Notes: a model not told the origin generated them from the sequence alone. 64,000 bases of DNA from Streptomyces sp. HNM0574 (GCF_012726235.1 NZ_JAASAH010000008.1:62001-126000), one strand, 5' to 3'; counted from the first letter of the stretch, positions 35,103 to 44,659 are shown. Translations and numbers: made by a program.

Positions 35103-35957
35103 ATGCGCATAACCGGGGCACAGTGGCCGAGGCGCGTACGGAGCGGCGGGTCCGCGAGGTCAGCGGGCAGATCCGCCCTCGCCTGCGTGACGGCCGTGGT
35201 GCTCGCCGCCACGCTCGCGGGCTGCGGTGAGGACGGCCCCCGGGACGGCGCGACGGACGGCGCACGGGACGACGGAACGCGCCGGGGGAGCGTGTTACCG
35301 GGCGCGAGTGAGGCCGGCCGCCCCAACAGCGCTGCGGGCACCGGAAGTTCAGGGTGGACGGGCGGGTTCGCCAACCCCACGCGCGTACCGGGCATCGGCG
35401 ACCGCATGTGGGCGAAGGTCCCCCGCGAGGCCCGCCAGGTCGTCACGGTGCACGGCGAAGGGCCCGACTCGCCGGACGCGACTGTGCGGCTCTACACCCG
35501 GAAGCAGAGCACTTGGACGCGTGAGCACACCTGGCCCGCGCACAACGGCCGCAAGGGCTGGACACCGAACCACAGGGAGAACGACAAGCGGAGCCCCGTC
35601 GGGGTGTTCACGCTGTCGGACGCCGGCGGCCTGCTGCCCGACCCGGGAAGCGCGCTGCCGTACGAGCACAACGAGGCCTTCACCCCGCCGTCGTACTGGC
35701 CGGACGCCAAGCGGAACGACTTCGACCACGTCATCGCCGTCGACTACAACCGCGTCAGGGGCACCACCCCGCTCGATCCGACGCGCCCCCGCGGCCAGTC
35801 GAAGGGCGGCGGCATCTGGCTGCATCTGGACCACGGGTACGGCACGTCCGGCTGCGTGAGCCTGCCCCGTGAAGCGATCGTCTCGCTGCTGCGCACCCTC
35901 GACCCCGCGGACCATCCGGTGGTCGTCATGGGCGACAAGAAGACACTCTCCCGCTGA
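35103..35957 (+). CDS. L,D-transpeptidase-like (YkuD) lipoprotein; contains a TTA codon
   Basis: This 284-residue lipoprotein has the lipobox LAATLAGC (Cys41), a Gly/Asp-rich linker and a C-terminal YkuD-type catalytic domain. The domain begins near VVTVHGEGPDSPDATVRLY. The active site is HLDHGYGTSGCVSLP with Cys251 and the upstream His. Such enzymes make 3-3 cross-links in peptidoglycan or attach proteins to it. Codon 65 is TTA (35295-35297), suggesting bldA-dependent expression in aerial growth. No clear ribosome-binding site precedes ATG 35103. It is divergent from the ABC pair across 275 bp. Confidence 0.85.
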   Translation: MRITGAQWPRRVRSGGSARSAGRSALACVTAVVLAATLAGCGEDGPRDGATDGARDDGTRRGSVLPGASEAGRPNSAAGTGSSGWTGGFANPTRVPGIGDRMWAKVPREARQVVTVHGEGPDSPDATVRLYTRKQSTWTREHTWPAHNGRKGWTPNHRENDKRSPVGVFTLSDAGGLLPDPGSALPYEHNEAFTPPSYWPDAKRNDFDHVIAVDYNRVRGTTPLDPTRPRGQSKGGGIWLHLDHGYGTSGCVSLPREAIVSLLRTLDPADHPVVVMGDKKTLSR

Positions 35958-35983
35958 ACCGGGCCGTGTGGTCGGCCCGTTCA
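35956..35983 (+). terminator. Weak hairpin after the L,D-transpeptidase gene
   Basis: CGGGCCG and CGGCCCG form a 7-bp stem with a 6-nt loop, extended by GAAC/GTTC with one bulge. It begins at the stop codon. Confidence 0.4.
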
Positions 35984-36177
35984 CGGTTCCCCTTTCCTCC
36001 CGCCCGGCTGCCCCCGGGCGCCCGATGGCTGGTTCCGGCCGGTGCGCCCGTGTGTCGGCTGGTCCCGATCTGCACCGGTCCGTAGGGGATTGGTGGCCTG
36101 AAGTTTTCCAGCGAAGTGACGCACAGGTCTTCCGGAGGGGACGGAGCGTCCGATTGGGTGTCGGCGCGGAAGTGAAA

Positions 36178-36192
36178 TTCCGCATAACAGAA
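36178..36192. promoter_or_regulatory. IclR-like half-palindrome before the symporter gene
   Basis: TTCCG-N5-CAGAA has one mismatch and resembles IclR-family boxes (TTCCG-N5-CGGAA) known in Streptomyces. It lies 24 bp before the TTG start. GCGGAA-N6-TTCCGC overlaps it. Confidence 0.35.
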
Positions 36193-36215
36193 TCCGTCCT
36201 CTCGGAGGATCCACC

Positions 36216-37658
36216 TTGTCGAACGCAGCCCTGGCTCCGTCCATGCCACGGCGCGCACTGCGAATGCTGCGCACGTCCCTCTTCGCGCAGGTCCTCTGCG
36301 CACTGGCCCTCGGCCTTCTCGTCGGCCGCCTGTGGCCGGACATCGGTACGGCCGTACAGCCCCTCGGCGACGGCTTCATCCGCCTCATCAAGACCCTGAT
36401 CGCCCCCATCGTGTTCTGCGTCGTCGTCGCGGGCATCACGAAGGCCGGCGACCTGAAGGCCTTCGGCCGGATCGGGCTGAAGGCCCTGATCTGGTTCGAA
36501 GTGGCCACCACCGCCGCCCTCGTACTGGGCCTGCTCGCCGCCAACGTCGCAGGACCCGGGCACGGAATGGAGGTCGACCCGTCCAAGCTCGACGCCTCCG
36601 CGGTGGCCGAGCAGACCGGTGGCGAGAAGCTGCCCTCCACATCCGAGTTCCTGCTGCACGCACTGCCGGACAGTGCAGTGGGAGCCTTCGCCGAGAACGA
36701 GCTGCTCCAAGTGCTCGTCCTGGCCTGCCTCGTGGGCGCCGCGCTGCTGCACCTCGGCCAGACGAAGGTGCCCGCGATCCTCCCGGCGATCGAGCAGGCG
36801 CAGCACGTCGTCTTCACGATCGTCGGCTACATCATGAAGCTGGCCCCGCTCGCCGTCTTCGGCGCCACCGCCCACCTGGTCGGCGAGTACGGGCTCGGCG
36901 TGATGTCCCAGTACGGGCAGCTCATCGCGCTCTGCTACGGCGTCGCGCTGGCCTTCCTGGTGCTGCTCGCCCTGGTGCTGAAGCTCATCACGGGGGTGAA
37001 CCTCTGGCAGTTCGTCCGCTACTGCCGTGAGGAGATCCTGCTGGCGCTGGGCACCGCGTCCAGCGAGGCCGTCATGCCGCGCATGATGGAGAAGCTGCGC
37101 AAGGCCGGGTGCCGGGAGGACTCGGTCGGGCTCGTGCTGCCGACGGGCTACTCGTTCAACCTGGACGGCGCCTCCATCTACCTCTCCATCGGCATGCTGT
37201 TCATCGCCCAGGCGGTGGGCGTCGACCTGACGCTCGGCCAGCAGGTCACGGTGGTACTCGTGCTGATGCTCACCAGCAAGGGCATGGCGGGCGTCCCCGG
37301 CTCGGCCTTCCTCGCGCTGTCCGCGACCGCATCCGCCCTGGGCGTCATCCCCGCGGGCGCGGTGGCGCTCCTGCTGGGCGTCGACCGGATCATGGACTCC
37401 ATGCGGGTAGTCACGAACCTCCTGGGCAACTGCGTCGCCGTCTTCGTCGTCTCCCGCTGGGAAGGCGCCCTGGACTCCGTACGCGCCAAGAGGGTCCTGG
37501 GCGGAACCGAGCCCGACGACACCACGGACCAGGCGGACGGCACGAACGAGCCGGCGGATGCGAAGGCACCGGAGGGAGCCGAGCCCCCGGCCACCGACAA
37601 GGCCGCCGCGCCCGCGACGTCCCCCGCGCAGACCGCACCACCCGGCGCGGACCGATAG
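36216..37658 (+). CDS. dctA: C4-dicarboxylate/cation symporter (DctA type)
   Basis: This 480-residue DAACS-family transporter imports succinate, fumarate or malate with protons or Na+. It has about nine hydrophobic segments. Family motifs are IRLIKTLIAPIVFCVVVAGI, the serine-rich re-entrant LALGTASSEAVMPRMMEKL, LVLPTGYSFNLDG and TSKGMAGVPGSAF. TTG 36216 is supported by CGGAGG 7 nt upstream. The last 55 residues are a disordered, Ala/Pro-rich cytoplasmic tail. No dctBS-like two-component system is adjacent. Confidence 0.93.
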   Translation: MSNAALAPSMPRRALRMLRTSLFAQVLCALALGLLVGRLWPDIGTAVQPLGDGFIRLIKTLIAPIVFCVVVAGITKAGDLKAFGRIGLKALIWFEVATTAALVLGLLAANVAGPGHGMEVDPSKLDASAVAEQTGGEKLPSTSEFLLHALPDSAVGAFAENELLQVLVLACLVGAALLHLGQTKVPAILPAIEQAQHVVFTIVGYIMKLAPLAVFGATAHLVGEYGLGVMSQYGQLIALCYGVALAFLVLLALVLKLITGVNLWQFVRYCREEILLALGTASSEAVMPRMMEKLRKAGCREDSVGLVLPTGYSFNLDGASIYLSIGMLFIAQAVGVDLTLGQQVTVVLVLMLTSKGMAGVPGSAFLALSATASALGVIPAGAVALLLGVDRIMDSMRVVTNLLGNCVAVFVVSRWEGALDSVRAKRVLGGTEPDDTTDQADGTNEPADAKAPEGAEPPATDKAAAPATSPAQTAPPGADR

Positions 37659-37677
37659 CCGGCCGGACGACGGCTCG

Positions 37678-37711
37678 GGGCCGGTCGCTCCCTCCAGGGT
37701 GCGACCGGCCC
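37678..37711. terminator. Hairpin between dctA and the GH109-type gene
   Basis: A perfect 11-bp stem (GGGCCGGTCGC) with a 12-nt loop lies between convergent genes. Confidence 0.65.
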
Positions 37712-37751
37712 ACGCCTCTCCGCAGACACGCAGCGAAGTCGGCCCCGGCGG

Positions 37752-39164
37752 TCAGGACTTGGCCGCGTCCGGCTTCTCCGAGTCGATGCCCGGGCGTTCC
37801 TTCTCCCAGAGTCCGCGGGTGAAGTCGGGCAGTTCCTGCGGTGCGCCGTTGGCCTTGATGGAGGCGTGGCTCAGGGGTACGGGGGCGCTCCAGGTGGCGG
37901 CGTCGTACACGTCGAAGTCGGGGACGAGGCCGAGCCGCATGCACTGCACGAGCCGGAGCAGCATGATGTAGTCCATGCCGTCGTGGCCGCCGGGCGGATT
38001 GGTGTTCTCCTTCCAGAGCCAGTGGTCCCACCGCGCGTAGTCCTCGAAGTTGCCCCATTCGTGCCCGCTCATGTCGGGCTCCAGGTAGATGCGCGGCGGA
38101 TAGTCCTCGAAGACACCCTTCGTGCCGCCGAGGACGTTGAGTCTGCTGTAGGGGTGTGGATTGGAGACGTTCTGCTCCAGCCGTATGACCCGTCCCTTGG
38201 CGGTCTGGACGAGGCTCATCGCCATGTCGCTCTTGATGTAGCTCTCCTTCCAGCTCTCGTGCCCGCGCGGCATGTTCTCCTCGCGGTAAGCGGCCAGGCC
38301 GAGGGAGGGAGAGCCGAAACTGGAGATGCGCACGGCACGGTCGCCGCGGTTGACGTCCATGTAGTTGGCCGCAGGCCCGAACCCGTGGTTGGGATAGAGG
38401 TCGCCCTTCAGCCGGGTGTGCCACAGCCGCCGCCAGGGACCCTCGTAGTACTCCGGGTCGAACATCAGCTCGCGCAGGTCGTGGATGTAGGCGCCCGCGC
38501 TGTGCAGCAGGTCGCCGAAGAGGCCCTCGTGCGCCATGCGGAGTACCCGCATCTCGTTCTGGCCGTACGCGCAGTTCTCCAGCTGGAGGCAGTGTCTGCG
38601 GTGGCGCTCCGAGAGGTCGACGAGCTCCCACAGTTCGTCCACCGTCATGGCGGCGGGGCACTCGACGCCGACGTGTTTGCCCTGCGTCATGGCCGACTTG
38701 GCCATCGCGAAGTGCCAGTCCCACGGGGTGGCGACGTACACGAAGTCGACGTCGCCGCGTTCGCAGAGCCGGGCGTAGTCCTCGTCCCCCTTCGTGTAGA
38801 GGGCGGGGGTGTCCTGGCCCGCGTCGGTGACCTTCTTGGCTGCCTTCTCGGCCTTCTCCCGCACGGTGTCGCACAGGGCCACGACCCGTACGCCCTCCAG
38901 CGAGAGGAAGATGTCGATCATGCTGCCGCCGCGCTGCCCGAGCCCGATGATGCCGATCCGTACCGTGTCCCTGCCTTCGAACGGTACGCCGATCATGGTT
39001 TCGCCCTGCCGGGGCGGTGTCGCGGCGGAGCCGGCCGCCGCGTCGGCGGCGGTGCCCGGAGCGGCCGCGGAACTTCCCGCTCCCAGGCCGCCGATGCCCA
39101 GCCCCACTCCGGCGACGCCGGCGGTCCGCAGTACGGAACGGCGGCTGAATCCTTGGTCGTTCAT
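37752..39164 (-). CDS. Tat-exported GH109-like glycosidase (Gfo/Idh/MocA fold)
   Basis: This 470-residue protein has the Tat signal [13 protein letters not shown] and an NAD-binding Rossmann motif [16 protein letters not shown]. The sequence continues [53 protein letters not shown] and [21 protein letters not shown]. These match NAD-dependent GH109 enzymes such as alpha-N-acetylgalactosaminidase as I remember them, rather than ordinary sugar dehydrogenases. It probably removes terminal GalNAc-type residues outside the cell. ATG 39164 has GGAGG 5 nt upstream. It is divergent from the amylase gene across 329 bp. Confidence 0.8.
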   Translation of the reverse strand: MNDQGFSRRSVLRTAGVAGVGLGIGGLGAGSSAAAPGTAADAAAGSAATPPRQGETMIGVPFEGRDTVRIGIIGLGQRGGSMIDIFLSLEGVRVVALCDTVREKAEKAAKKVTDAGQDTPALYTKGDEDYARLCERGDVDFVYVATPWDWHFAMAKSAMTQGKHVGVECPAAMTVDELWELVDLSERHRRHCLQLENCAYGQNEMRVLRMAHEGLFGDLLHSAGAYIHDLRELMFDPEYYEGPWRRLWHTRLKGDLYPNHGFGPAANYMDVNRGDRAVRISSFGSPSLGLAAYREENMPRGHESWKESYIKSDMAMSLVQTAKGRVIRLEQNVSNPHPYSRLNVLGGTKGVFEDYPPRIYLEPDMSGHEWGNFEDYARWDHWLWKENTNPPGGHDGMDYIMLLRLVQCMRLGLVPDFDVYDAATWSAPVPLSHASIKANGAPQELPDFTRGLWEKERPGIDSEKPDAAKS

Positions 39165-39493
39165 CGAGCCTCCAGCAGTCCTCTGACCCGTGGGATGCGT
39201 GAACTCCGAGCAGGACACTGGCCGTTGGTGCTCCTGGTGCGCAAGGGAGCCGCCTTTGGACTCTTGAGGTGCGTGGATGGACTTCTGTGCGCGGCACCGG
39301 CCTTCGCGGGGACAGCGGGGCCGAACAGGCGCCGCACAGCAAGAAGTTGCTGAAAGAGGATGGAAAATATTGCGAGTCTCTTGACGTGTACAGGCCGCGA
39401 CGGCAGGCTCCCACAGCGAACCCCCACCTGCGGCCAGGCGCGTGGCTGCGCTCCGGGCACTGCTGTGCCCGACTCACGAAGGAGCCGCACACC
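39165..39493. other. Gene-free divergent region between GH109-type and amylase genes
   Basis: These 329 bp hold the promoters of two divergent carbohydrate enzymes. A LacI-type palindrome lies at 39337-39352. TTGACG at 39381-39386 with CAGGCT at 39404-39409, 17 bp apart, is a possible amylase promoter. No coding frame is convincing. Confidence 0.5.
39337..39352. promoter_or_regulatory. LacI/MalR-type operator candidate upstream of the amylase gene
   Basis: CAGCAA-GAAG-TTGCTG is a perfect 6-bp inverted repeat 28 bp before the possible -35. Streptomyces amylase genes are controlled by MalR/Reg1-like LacI proteins that bind similar GCAA/TTGC repeats. Confidence 0.45.
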
Positions 39494-40906
39494 ATGAGAA
39501 AACGTCTGTACGGCGGCGTCATGGCCGGAGTGCTGACGGCCGGCGGCCTGCTGACCATGGGCCCCTGGCAGTCACAGGCCGTTCCCGCCGCCTCCGAGCC
39601 CTCACGTTCCGCCGAGGAGGCCGCACCGCCCGGCGGGAAGGCCGTCACGGCCACGCTGTTCGAGCGGCCGTTCACCTCCGTGGCCCAGGAGTGCAAGGAC
39701 ACGCTGGGTCCGGCCGGTTACGGCTACGTCGAGGTCTCGCCCGCGACCGAGCACATCACCGGCGACCAGTGGTGGACCTCGTACCAGCCGGTGAGCTACA
39801 AGATCGCCGGACGTCTCGGCGACGAGAGCGACTTCAAGAGCATGGTGAACGCCTGCCACGAGGCCGGCGTCAAGGTCGTCGCGGACGCCGTCATCAACCA
39901 CATGTCGGCCGGTTCCGGAACCGGCACCGGCGGCACCGAGTACGCGAAGTACGACTACCCCGGCACCTACGGCGACGCCGACTTCCACGGCTGCCGGAAG
40001 GACATCCAGGACTACACCAACCGCGAGGACGTGCAGAACTGCGAACTCGTCGGACTCTCCGACCTCGACACCGGCAGCGACCAGGTACGGTCCACCATCG
40101 CCAAGTACCTCGACCGGCTGCGCGAGTTGGGCGTCGACGGCTTCCGGATCGACGCGGCCAAGCACATGGCCGCGCAGGACGTGGAGGCCATCAAGGGCAA
40201 GATGGCCGACCCCGGGTACTGGGTGTCCGAGGTCATCGCCGGAGAGAACGAGGCCGTCCGCCCCGAGGAGTACACCGGCCTGGGCGATGTGGACGAGTTC
40301 CGCTACGGCACCCACCTCAAGAGCGCCTTCCAGGGAGGCGACCTGGGCGGTCTGGGCGGCATCGCGGACGGCAAGCTCGACAGCGGCAGCGCCCGCACCT
40401 TCGTCGACAACTGGGACACCGAGCGCAACGGTTCGACCCTCACCTACAAGGACGCGGGGCTGTACAAGCTGGCCAACACCTTCATGCTGGCCCACCCGTA
40501 CGGCTCGCCGAACGTCTACTCCGGCTACGAGTGGTCCGAGAAGGACGCGGGCCCGCCGAGCGGCGGGGACGGCTGGACGCAGATGCATGCGGACCCGCAG
40601 ATCACGGGAATGGTGGGCTTCCGCAACGCTGTTGGTGACGCGGAGCTCTCCGACTGGTGGGCCGAAGGCGGCGCTCTCGCCTTCAGCCGCGCGGGCAAGG
40701 GCTTCGTGGCGCTCAACTCCGGTGACGGCGAACTGAAGCGGACGTTCGCCACCTCGCTGCCCGCGGGCGCCTACTGCAACGTCGCACAGGGCACGCCCGA
40801 GGGCGGCTGCGAGGGCGACCCGGTGAAGGTCGGCGACGACGGCAAGGCGGAGGTCACCGTTCCCGCCGGCGGCGCGGTCGCCCTCCACACGGAGGCCACC
40901 GGGTAA
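39494..40906 (+). CDS. Secreted alpha-amylase (GH13, animal-type), no starch-binding domain
   Basis: This 470-residue secreted amylase cleaves internal alpha-1,4 bonds in starch. It has a signal peptide (residues about 1-30) and the animal-type GH13 sequence [19 protein letters not shown]. Conserved regions are DAVINHMS (I), GFRIDAAKH with nucleophile Asp220 (II), WVSEVIAGE with Glu246 (III) and FVDNWDTER with Asp308 (IV). In region IV the usual subsite His is Trp307. It ends after the beta-sandwich domain C and lacks the C-terminal CBM20 present in some Streptomyces amylases. ATG 39494 has AAGGAG 9 nt upstream. Confidence 0.95.
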   Translation: MRKRLYGGVMAGVLTAGGLLTMGPWQSQAVPAASEPSRSAEEAAPPGGKAVTATLFERPFTSVAQECKDTLGPAGYGYVEVSPATEHITGDQWWTSYQPVSYKIAGRLGDESDFKSMVNACHEAGVKVVADAVINHMSAGSGTGTGGTEYAKYDYPGTYGDADFHGCRKDIQDYTNREDVQNCELVGLSDLDTGSDQVRSTIAKYLDRLRELGVDGFRIDAAKHMAAQDVEAIKGKMADPGYWVSEVIAGENEAVRPEEYTGLGDVDEFRYGTHLKSAFQGGDLGGLGGIADGKLDSGSARTFVDNWDTERNGSTLTYKDAGLYKLANTFMLAHPYGSPNVYSGYEWSEKDAGPPSGGDGWTQMHADPQITGMVGFRNAVGDAELSDWWAEGGALAFSRAGKGFVALNSGDGELKRTFATSLPAGAYCNVAQGTPEGGCEGDPVKVGDDGKAEVTVPAGGAVALHTEATG

Positions 40907-40980
40907 CCCTCCAGACCGGCCACCGCACCGTCCGGTACGTGCCTCCCCGCAGTCCCGGACAGCGGCTCGCCCCCGGACCC

Positions 40981-41030
40981 GGGGCCCGGTCTCCTCCCGC
41001 TTCCCCCACAGCGGAAGGAGACCGGGCCCC
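40981..41030. terminator. Long bidirectional hairpin after the amylase gene
   Basis: Arms of 15 bp (GGGGCCCGGTCTCCT with its complement) enclose a second 5-bp stem. It lies between convergent genes. Confidence 0.8.
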
Positions 41031-41038
41031 GCAGCAGT

Positions 41039-44011
41039 TCAGGACGGCCGGGTAGCGCGCTCCAGCTCGAGCAGCACGGAGCGGTACCCGCGGCCGCCGG
41101 TGGCCTCGTCCATGCCGATCTCGCACATGCGATTGGCGGACAGGTGGGCGTCGAAGTGCCGGGCGCGCACCTCGGCGGCCTCGTGCTCGGTCGCCGAGGC
41201 GGTCAGCTCCTTGTGCAGCATGCCGCGGTCGCCGGCGAACCCGCAGCAGCGGACGTCCAGCGGCACCACGACCTCCTCGGCGCACGCCTCGGCGACCTCG
41301 CGCAGCGCGTCGGCGTCGTCCAAGTGCCGCATGGAGCACGTCGGATGGAGCACCGCCGAGGCGAGCCGCCGCTCGACGGTCAGCCGGGGCAGCAGCTCCT
41401 CGGCGGCCCACACCACCGAGTCGACGACGGTCAGCCGCTCGTGCAGTTTCCGGTTCGCGGGGGTCAGGTACGGCACCACCTCGTGGGCGATGCCGAGCGT
41501 GCACGAGGAGGCGTCCACCACGAGCGGAAGCTCGCCTCCGTCCGTCCACCGCCAGGCGGACTCGACGATCCGGTTGGCCATCAGCACGTTGCCCTCGGCG
41601 TACCCCTTGGAGTGCCAGATGGTGGCGCAGCACGTTCCCGTGACGTCCTCCGGAATGTGCACCGGACGTCCCGCGCGCGCCGACACCACGACCGTCGCCT
41701 CCGGCAGGGACGGCTCCCCGTGGCCTTCGGGCCCGCCGAAGATGCGGTTGACGCAGGCCGGGTAGTAGACCGCGCTTGCCGTCGCCCGGTCCGTCGCGGG
41801 AAGCCGTTTGGCGGCGGGGCCGGGGAGTTGCGGCAGCCACTCCGGTACGAGATCGGGCCGGACGGCCCGGCGTGCGGCGCCCGTCAGCGTCTCCAGCGCC
41901 GCGTCACCGCGCCGCGGCAGCACCCGCCGCCGCAGCGTGTCCGCCGAGGCGACGGCCAGCCGGGCGGCCCGTTCCACCGCCCCGAAATGGCGCGCGGTAC
42001 GGGCGGCCGCACGCTCCTCGCGGCCCGTGTGCCGTGCGCCGCGGAAGGACTTCATCATGGCGCCGGTGTCGATGCCGACGGGGCAGTCCAGCATGCAGGT
42101 GGAATCGCCGGCGCAGGTGTCGACGGCGTCGTACGTGTACGAGCGCAGCAGACTGTCGTTGACCGGGGACGCCGGGTCCTGGCGCATCATCTCCCGGCGC
42201 AGCACGATCCGTTGGCGCGGTGTGGTGGTCAGGTCACCGCTGGGGCAGGTGGGTTCGCAGAAGCCGCACTCGATGCAGGGGTCGGCCACGTCCTCCACGC
42301 GGGGGATGGTCTTCAGGCCGCGCAGATGGGCGTGCGGGTCGCGGTCGAGCAGGACGCGCGGGGCGAGCACGCCTGCCGGGTCGAGGAGTTGCTTGATCCG
42401 CCACATCAGGGACGTGGCCTTCTCGCCCCATTCCAGCTCCAGGAAGGGGGCGATGTTCCGTCCCGTGGCGTGCTCGGCCTTGAGCGAGCCGTCGAAGCGC
42501 TCGACGGTCAGTGCGCAGAACTCGTCCATGAAGTCGGCGTACCGTCGCACGTCGTCGGTCTTCGACGCGTCGAAGGCCAGCAGGAAGTGCAGGTTGCCGT
42601 GGGCCGCGTGGCCCGCGACGGCGGCGTCGAAACCGTGCCTCTCCTGCAGCTCCAGCAGCGCGCCGCACGCTTCGGCCAGACGGGACGGAGGCACGGCGAA
42701 GTCCTCCGTGATGAGCGTCGTTCCGGAGGGGCGGGAGCCGCCCACGGCCGTGACGAACGCCTTCCGTGCCTTCCAGTAGAAGGCGATGGTCTTTGCGTCC
42801 CGGGTGAAGGCGTTGGTGACGGATTCGACGGGGGCGACCAGGTCGAGGCCGGACATGACCTCGGCCGCCCGCTGTTCGTACTCCTGCTGCGCGGCCTCGT
42901 CCGGGGCGCGGAACTCCACGAGCAGCGCGGCGGTTTCCTTCGGCAGCCGTGCCCAGTCCTTGGGTACGCCCGCGACGCTGACCGAGGCGCGGAGCGTGTT
43001 GCCGTCCATCACCTCCACGGCGAGCGCGCCGGCCTCGTTGAACCGGGGCACCGCGGCCGCCGCCGCGCTGAGCGAGGGGAAGAACAGCAGCCCGGTGGAG
43101 GTGCGCCGGTGCAGTGGCACGGTTGCGAAGACGAGCTCGGAGAGGAATCCGAGCGTCCCTTCCGAACCCACCATCAGTCCGCGCAGGATGCGTACCGGAC
43201 TGTCGCCGTCAAGGAAGGCGTCCAGCCGGTAGCCGTTGGTGTTCTTTAGCTCATACTTGGCGCGGATGCGGGCGGTCAGCTCCGGGTCGGACTCGATCTC
43301 CGCCTTGAGTGCCATCAGCCCTTCGCACAGCGCCGGTTCGGCGTCTGCCAGCGCCTCGTCGGCCGCCGGATCACCGGTGTCGACGACGGTGCCGGACGGC
43401 AGCACCACGGTGAGCGAGGACACCGTGCGGTACGAGTTGCGGGTGGTTCCCGCCGTCATGCCCGAGGCGTTGTTGGCGACGACCCCGCCGAGGGTGCAGG
43501 CGATCGCGCTGGCCGGATCCGGGCCCAGCGTCCTGCCGTACGGCGCCAGCGCGGCGTTGGCCCGCACCACGGTCGTGCCCGGCCGGATGCGCGCGCGGGC
43601 GCCGTCCTCGTCGAGCACCTCCACGCCGGCCCAGTGACGCCGCACGTCGACGAGGATGTCCTCGCCCTGCGCCTGCCCGTTGAGCGAGGTCCCCGCCGCG
43701 CGGAAGACCACGTGACGCCCGTTGCCCCGCGCGTACGACAGCACGGCCGAGACGTCGTCGACGTCCTCCGCGAGGACGACGACCCGGGGGACGAAGCGGT
43801 ACGGGCTGGCGTCCGAGGCGTAGCGCACCAGATCCGATACCGAACCGAGCACCTTCCGCCCGTCCGGGTCACCCAGCAGCGCCCGCAGTTCGCTCAGCAG
43901 GGGTTCGGGGGAGCCCGTGGCCATACCGTCCGGTACGCGGTCTCCCGCGGGGGTGTGACCGTCCGTGGGACGTGGCCGCAGGGCGCCGGGATCGGGTTCG
44001 AGCAGCGGCAT
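41039..44011 (-). CDS. FAD-linked dehydrogenase fused to Fe-S subunit (GlcD-GlcF / D-lactate dehydrogenase type)
   Basis: This 990-residue fusion oxidises a 2-hydroxy acid (D-lactate or glycolate) and feeds electrons to the respiratory chain. The N-terminal half is a FAD_binding_4/oxidase C-terminal unit (VVFRAAGTSLNGQAQGEDILVD). The C-terminal half is a GlpC/GlcF-like module with two 4Fe-4S motifs (CIECGFCEPTCPSG; CAGDSTCMLDCPVG) and two CCG motifs (GTCCATIWHSKG; RCCGFAGDRGML). The start at 44011 has GGGAG 5 nt upstream, and GTG 44017 is the alternative. It lies 70 bp from the MarR gene and 7.5 kb from lutABC, so lactate oxidation seems to be encoded twice. Confidence 0.9.
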   Translation of the reverse strand: MPLLEPDPGALRPRPTDGHTPAGDRVPDGMATGSPEPLLSELRALLGDPDGRKVLGSVSDLVRYASDASPYRFVPRVVVLAEDVDDVSAVLSYARGNGRHVVFRAAGTSLNGQAQGEDILVDVRRHWAGVEVLDEDGARARIRPGTTVVRANAALAPYGRTLGPDPASAIACTLGGVVANNASGMTAGTTRNSYRTVSSLTVVLPSGTVVDTGDPAADEALADAEPALCEGLMALKAEIESDPELTARIRAKYELKNTNGYRLDAFLDGDSPVRILRGLMVGSEGTLGFLSELVFATVPLHRRTSTGLLFFPSLSAAAAAVPRFNEAGALAVEVMDGNTLRASVSVAGVPKDWARLPKETAALLVEFRAPDEAAQQEYEQRAAEVMSGLDLVAPVESVTNAFTRDAKTIAFYWKARKAFVTAVGGSRPSGTTLITEDFAVPPSRLAEACGALLELQERHGFDAAVAGHAAHGNLHFLLAFDASKTDDVRRYADFMDEFCALTVERFDGSLKAEHATGRNIAPFLELEWGEKATSLMWRIKQLLDPAGVLAPRVLLDRDPHAHLRGLKTIPRVEDVADPCIECGFCEPTCPSGDLTTTPRQRIVLRREMMRQDPASPVNDSLLRSYTYDAVDTCAGDSTCMLDCPVGIDTGAMMKSFRGARHTGREERAAARTARHFGAVERAARLAVASADTLRRRVLPRRGDAALETLTGAARRAVRPDLVPEWLPQLPGPAAKRLPATDRATASAVYYPACVNRIFGGPEGHGEPSLPEATVVVSARAGRPVHIPEDVTGTCCATIWHSKGYAEGNVLMANRIVESAWRWTDGGELPLVVDASSCTLGIAHEVVPYLTPANRKLHERLTVVDSVVWAAEELLPRLTVERRLASAVLHPTCSMRHLDDADALREVAEACAEEVVVPLDVRCCGFAGDRGMLHKELTASATEHEAAEVRARHFDAHLSANRMCEIGMDEATGGRGYRSVLLELERATRPS

Positions 44012-44081
44012 GGTCACTCCCTGATGCTGGACACCCCCGGGCTGCGTCCATGCTAGGTCCGCCTCCGCGCCACGGGCGGTC

Positions 44082-44534
44082 TCAGTGTTCGTGCGGGGCG
44101 CCCGCGTCGAGCAGGGTGAGCAGGCCGCTCAGTTCCTCGCGCTGCGCGGAGGAGAGCGGCGCGAGTAGTTCCTCGGCCGCCGACTTGCGGGCCTTGCGCA
44201 GTTCCTTGAGCGCGTCGGTGCCGCCGTCGGTGAGCCTGATCCGGGTCACCCGCCGGTTCGCCGGGTCGGGCTCCCGGCGCACCAGGCCGCGTTCCTCCAG
44301 CGCGTCGACCAGAGTGGTCACCTGCCGGGGGACGACGCCGAGGCGTTCGGCGAGGTCGGCCATGCGGGGCGGTTCGCCGTGCCGGGCGAGGGTGCGCAGC
44401 AGACGCCCCTGGGCGGGGGTGACGCCGACGGGGGCGAAGTTGTGCCGGTGTGCGTGGTTCAGGCGGCGCGTGAGGCGCAGCAACTGCTCGGCGAGGTCGC
44501 CGTCGGTCTCGTCGTGCGGGTGGGGCGCTGGCAT
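44082..44534 (-). CDS. MarR-family regulator
   Basis: This 150-residue winged-helix repressor has the recognition region MADLAERLGVVPRQVTTLVDALEERGLVRREPDPANRRV, which contains the MarR wing DPANRR. It is divergent from an ABC exporter gene, and a perfect inverted repeat lies between them. It probably represses both and is released by a small aromatic or drug-like ligand. The downstream FAD/Fe-S gene lies on the same strand with a 70-bp gap and might be co-regulated. Confidence 0.92.
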   Translation of the reverse strand: MPAPHPHDETDGDLAEQLLRLTRRLNHAHRHNFAPVGVTPAQGRLLRTLARHGEPPRMADLAERLGVVPRQVTTLVDALEERGLVRREPDPANRRVTRIRLTDGGTDALKELRKARKSAAEELLAPLSSAQREELSGLLTLLDAGAPHEH

Positions 44535-44557
44535 GGCGGCAGGTTAACAGGGCACCA

Positions 44558-44584
44558 TTCATTGTGAGTATAGGTAACAATGAA
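44558..44584. promoter_or_regulatory. MarR operator candidate with overlapping exporter promoter
   Basis: TTCATTGT-N11-ACAATGAA is a perfect 8-bp inverted repeat in the 125-bp divergent region. TTGTGA at 44562-44567 with TATGCT 18 bp downstream gives a plausible exporter promoter lying inside the repeat, so a bound MarR dimer would block it. Confidence 0.7.
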
Positions 44585-44659
44585 CTATGCTCCCTGTTGG
44601 TGGAGTGCGCGGAAATCACGCCGCGCACCGGCCCGTGAACCCGACCCCAGAGGAGCCCG

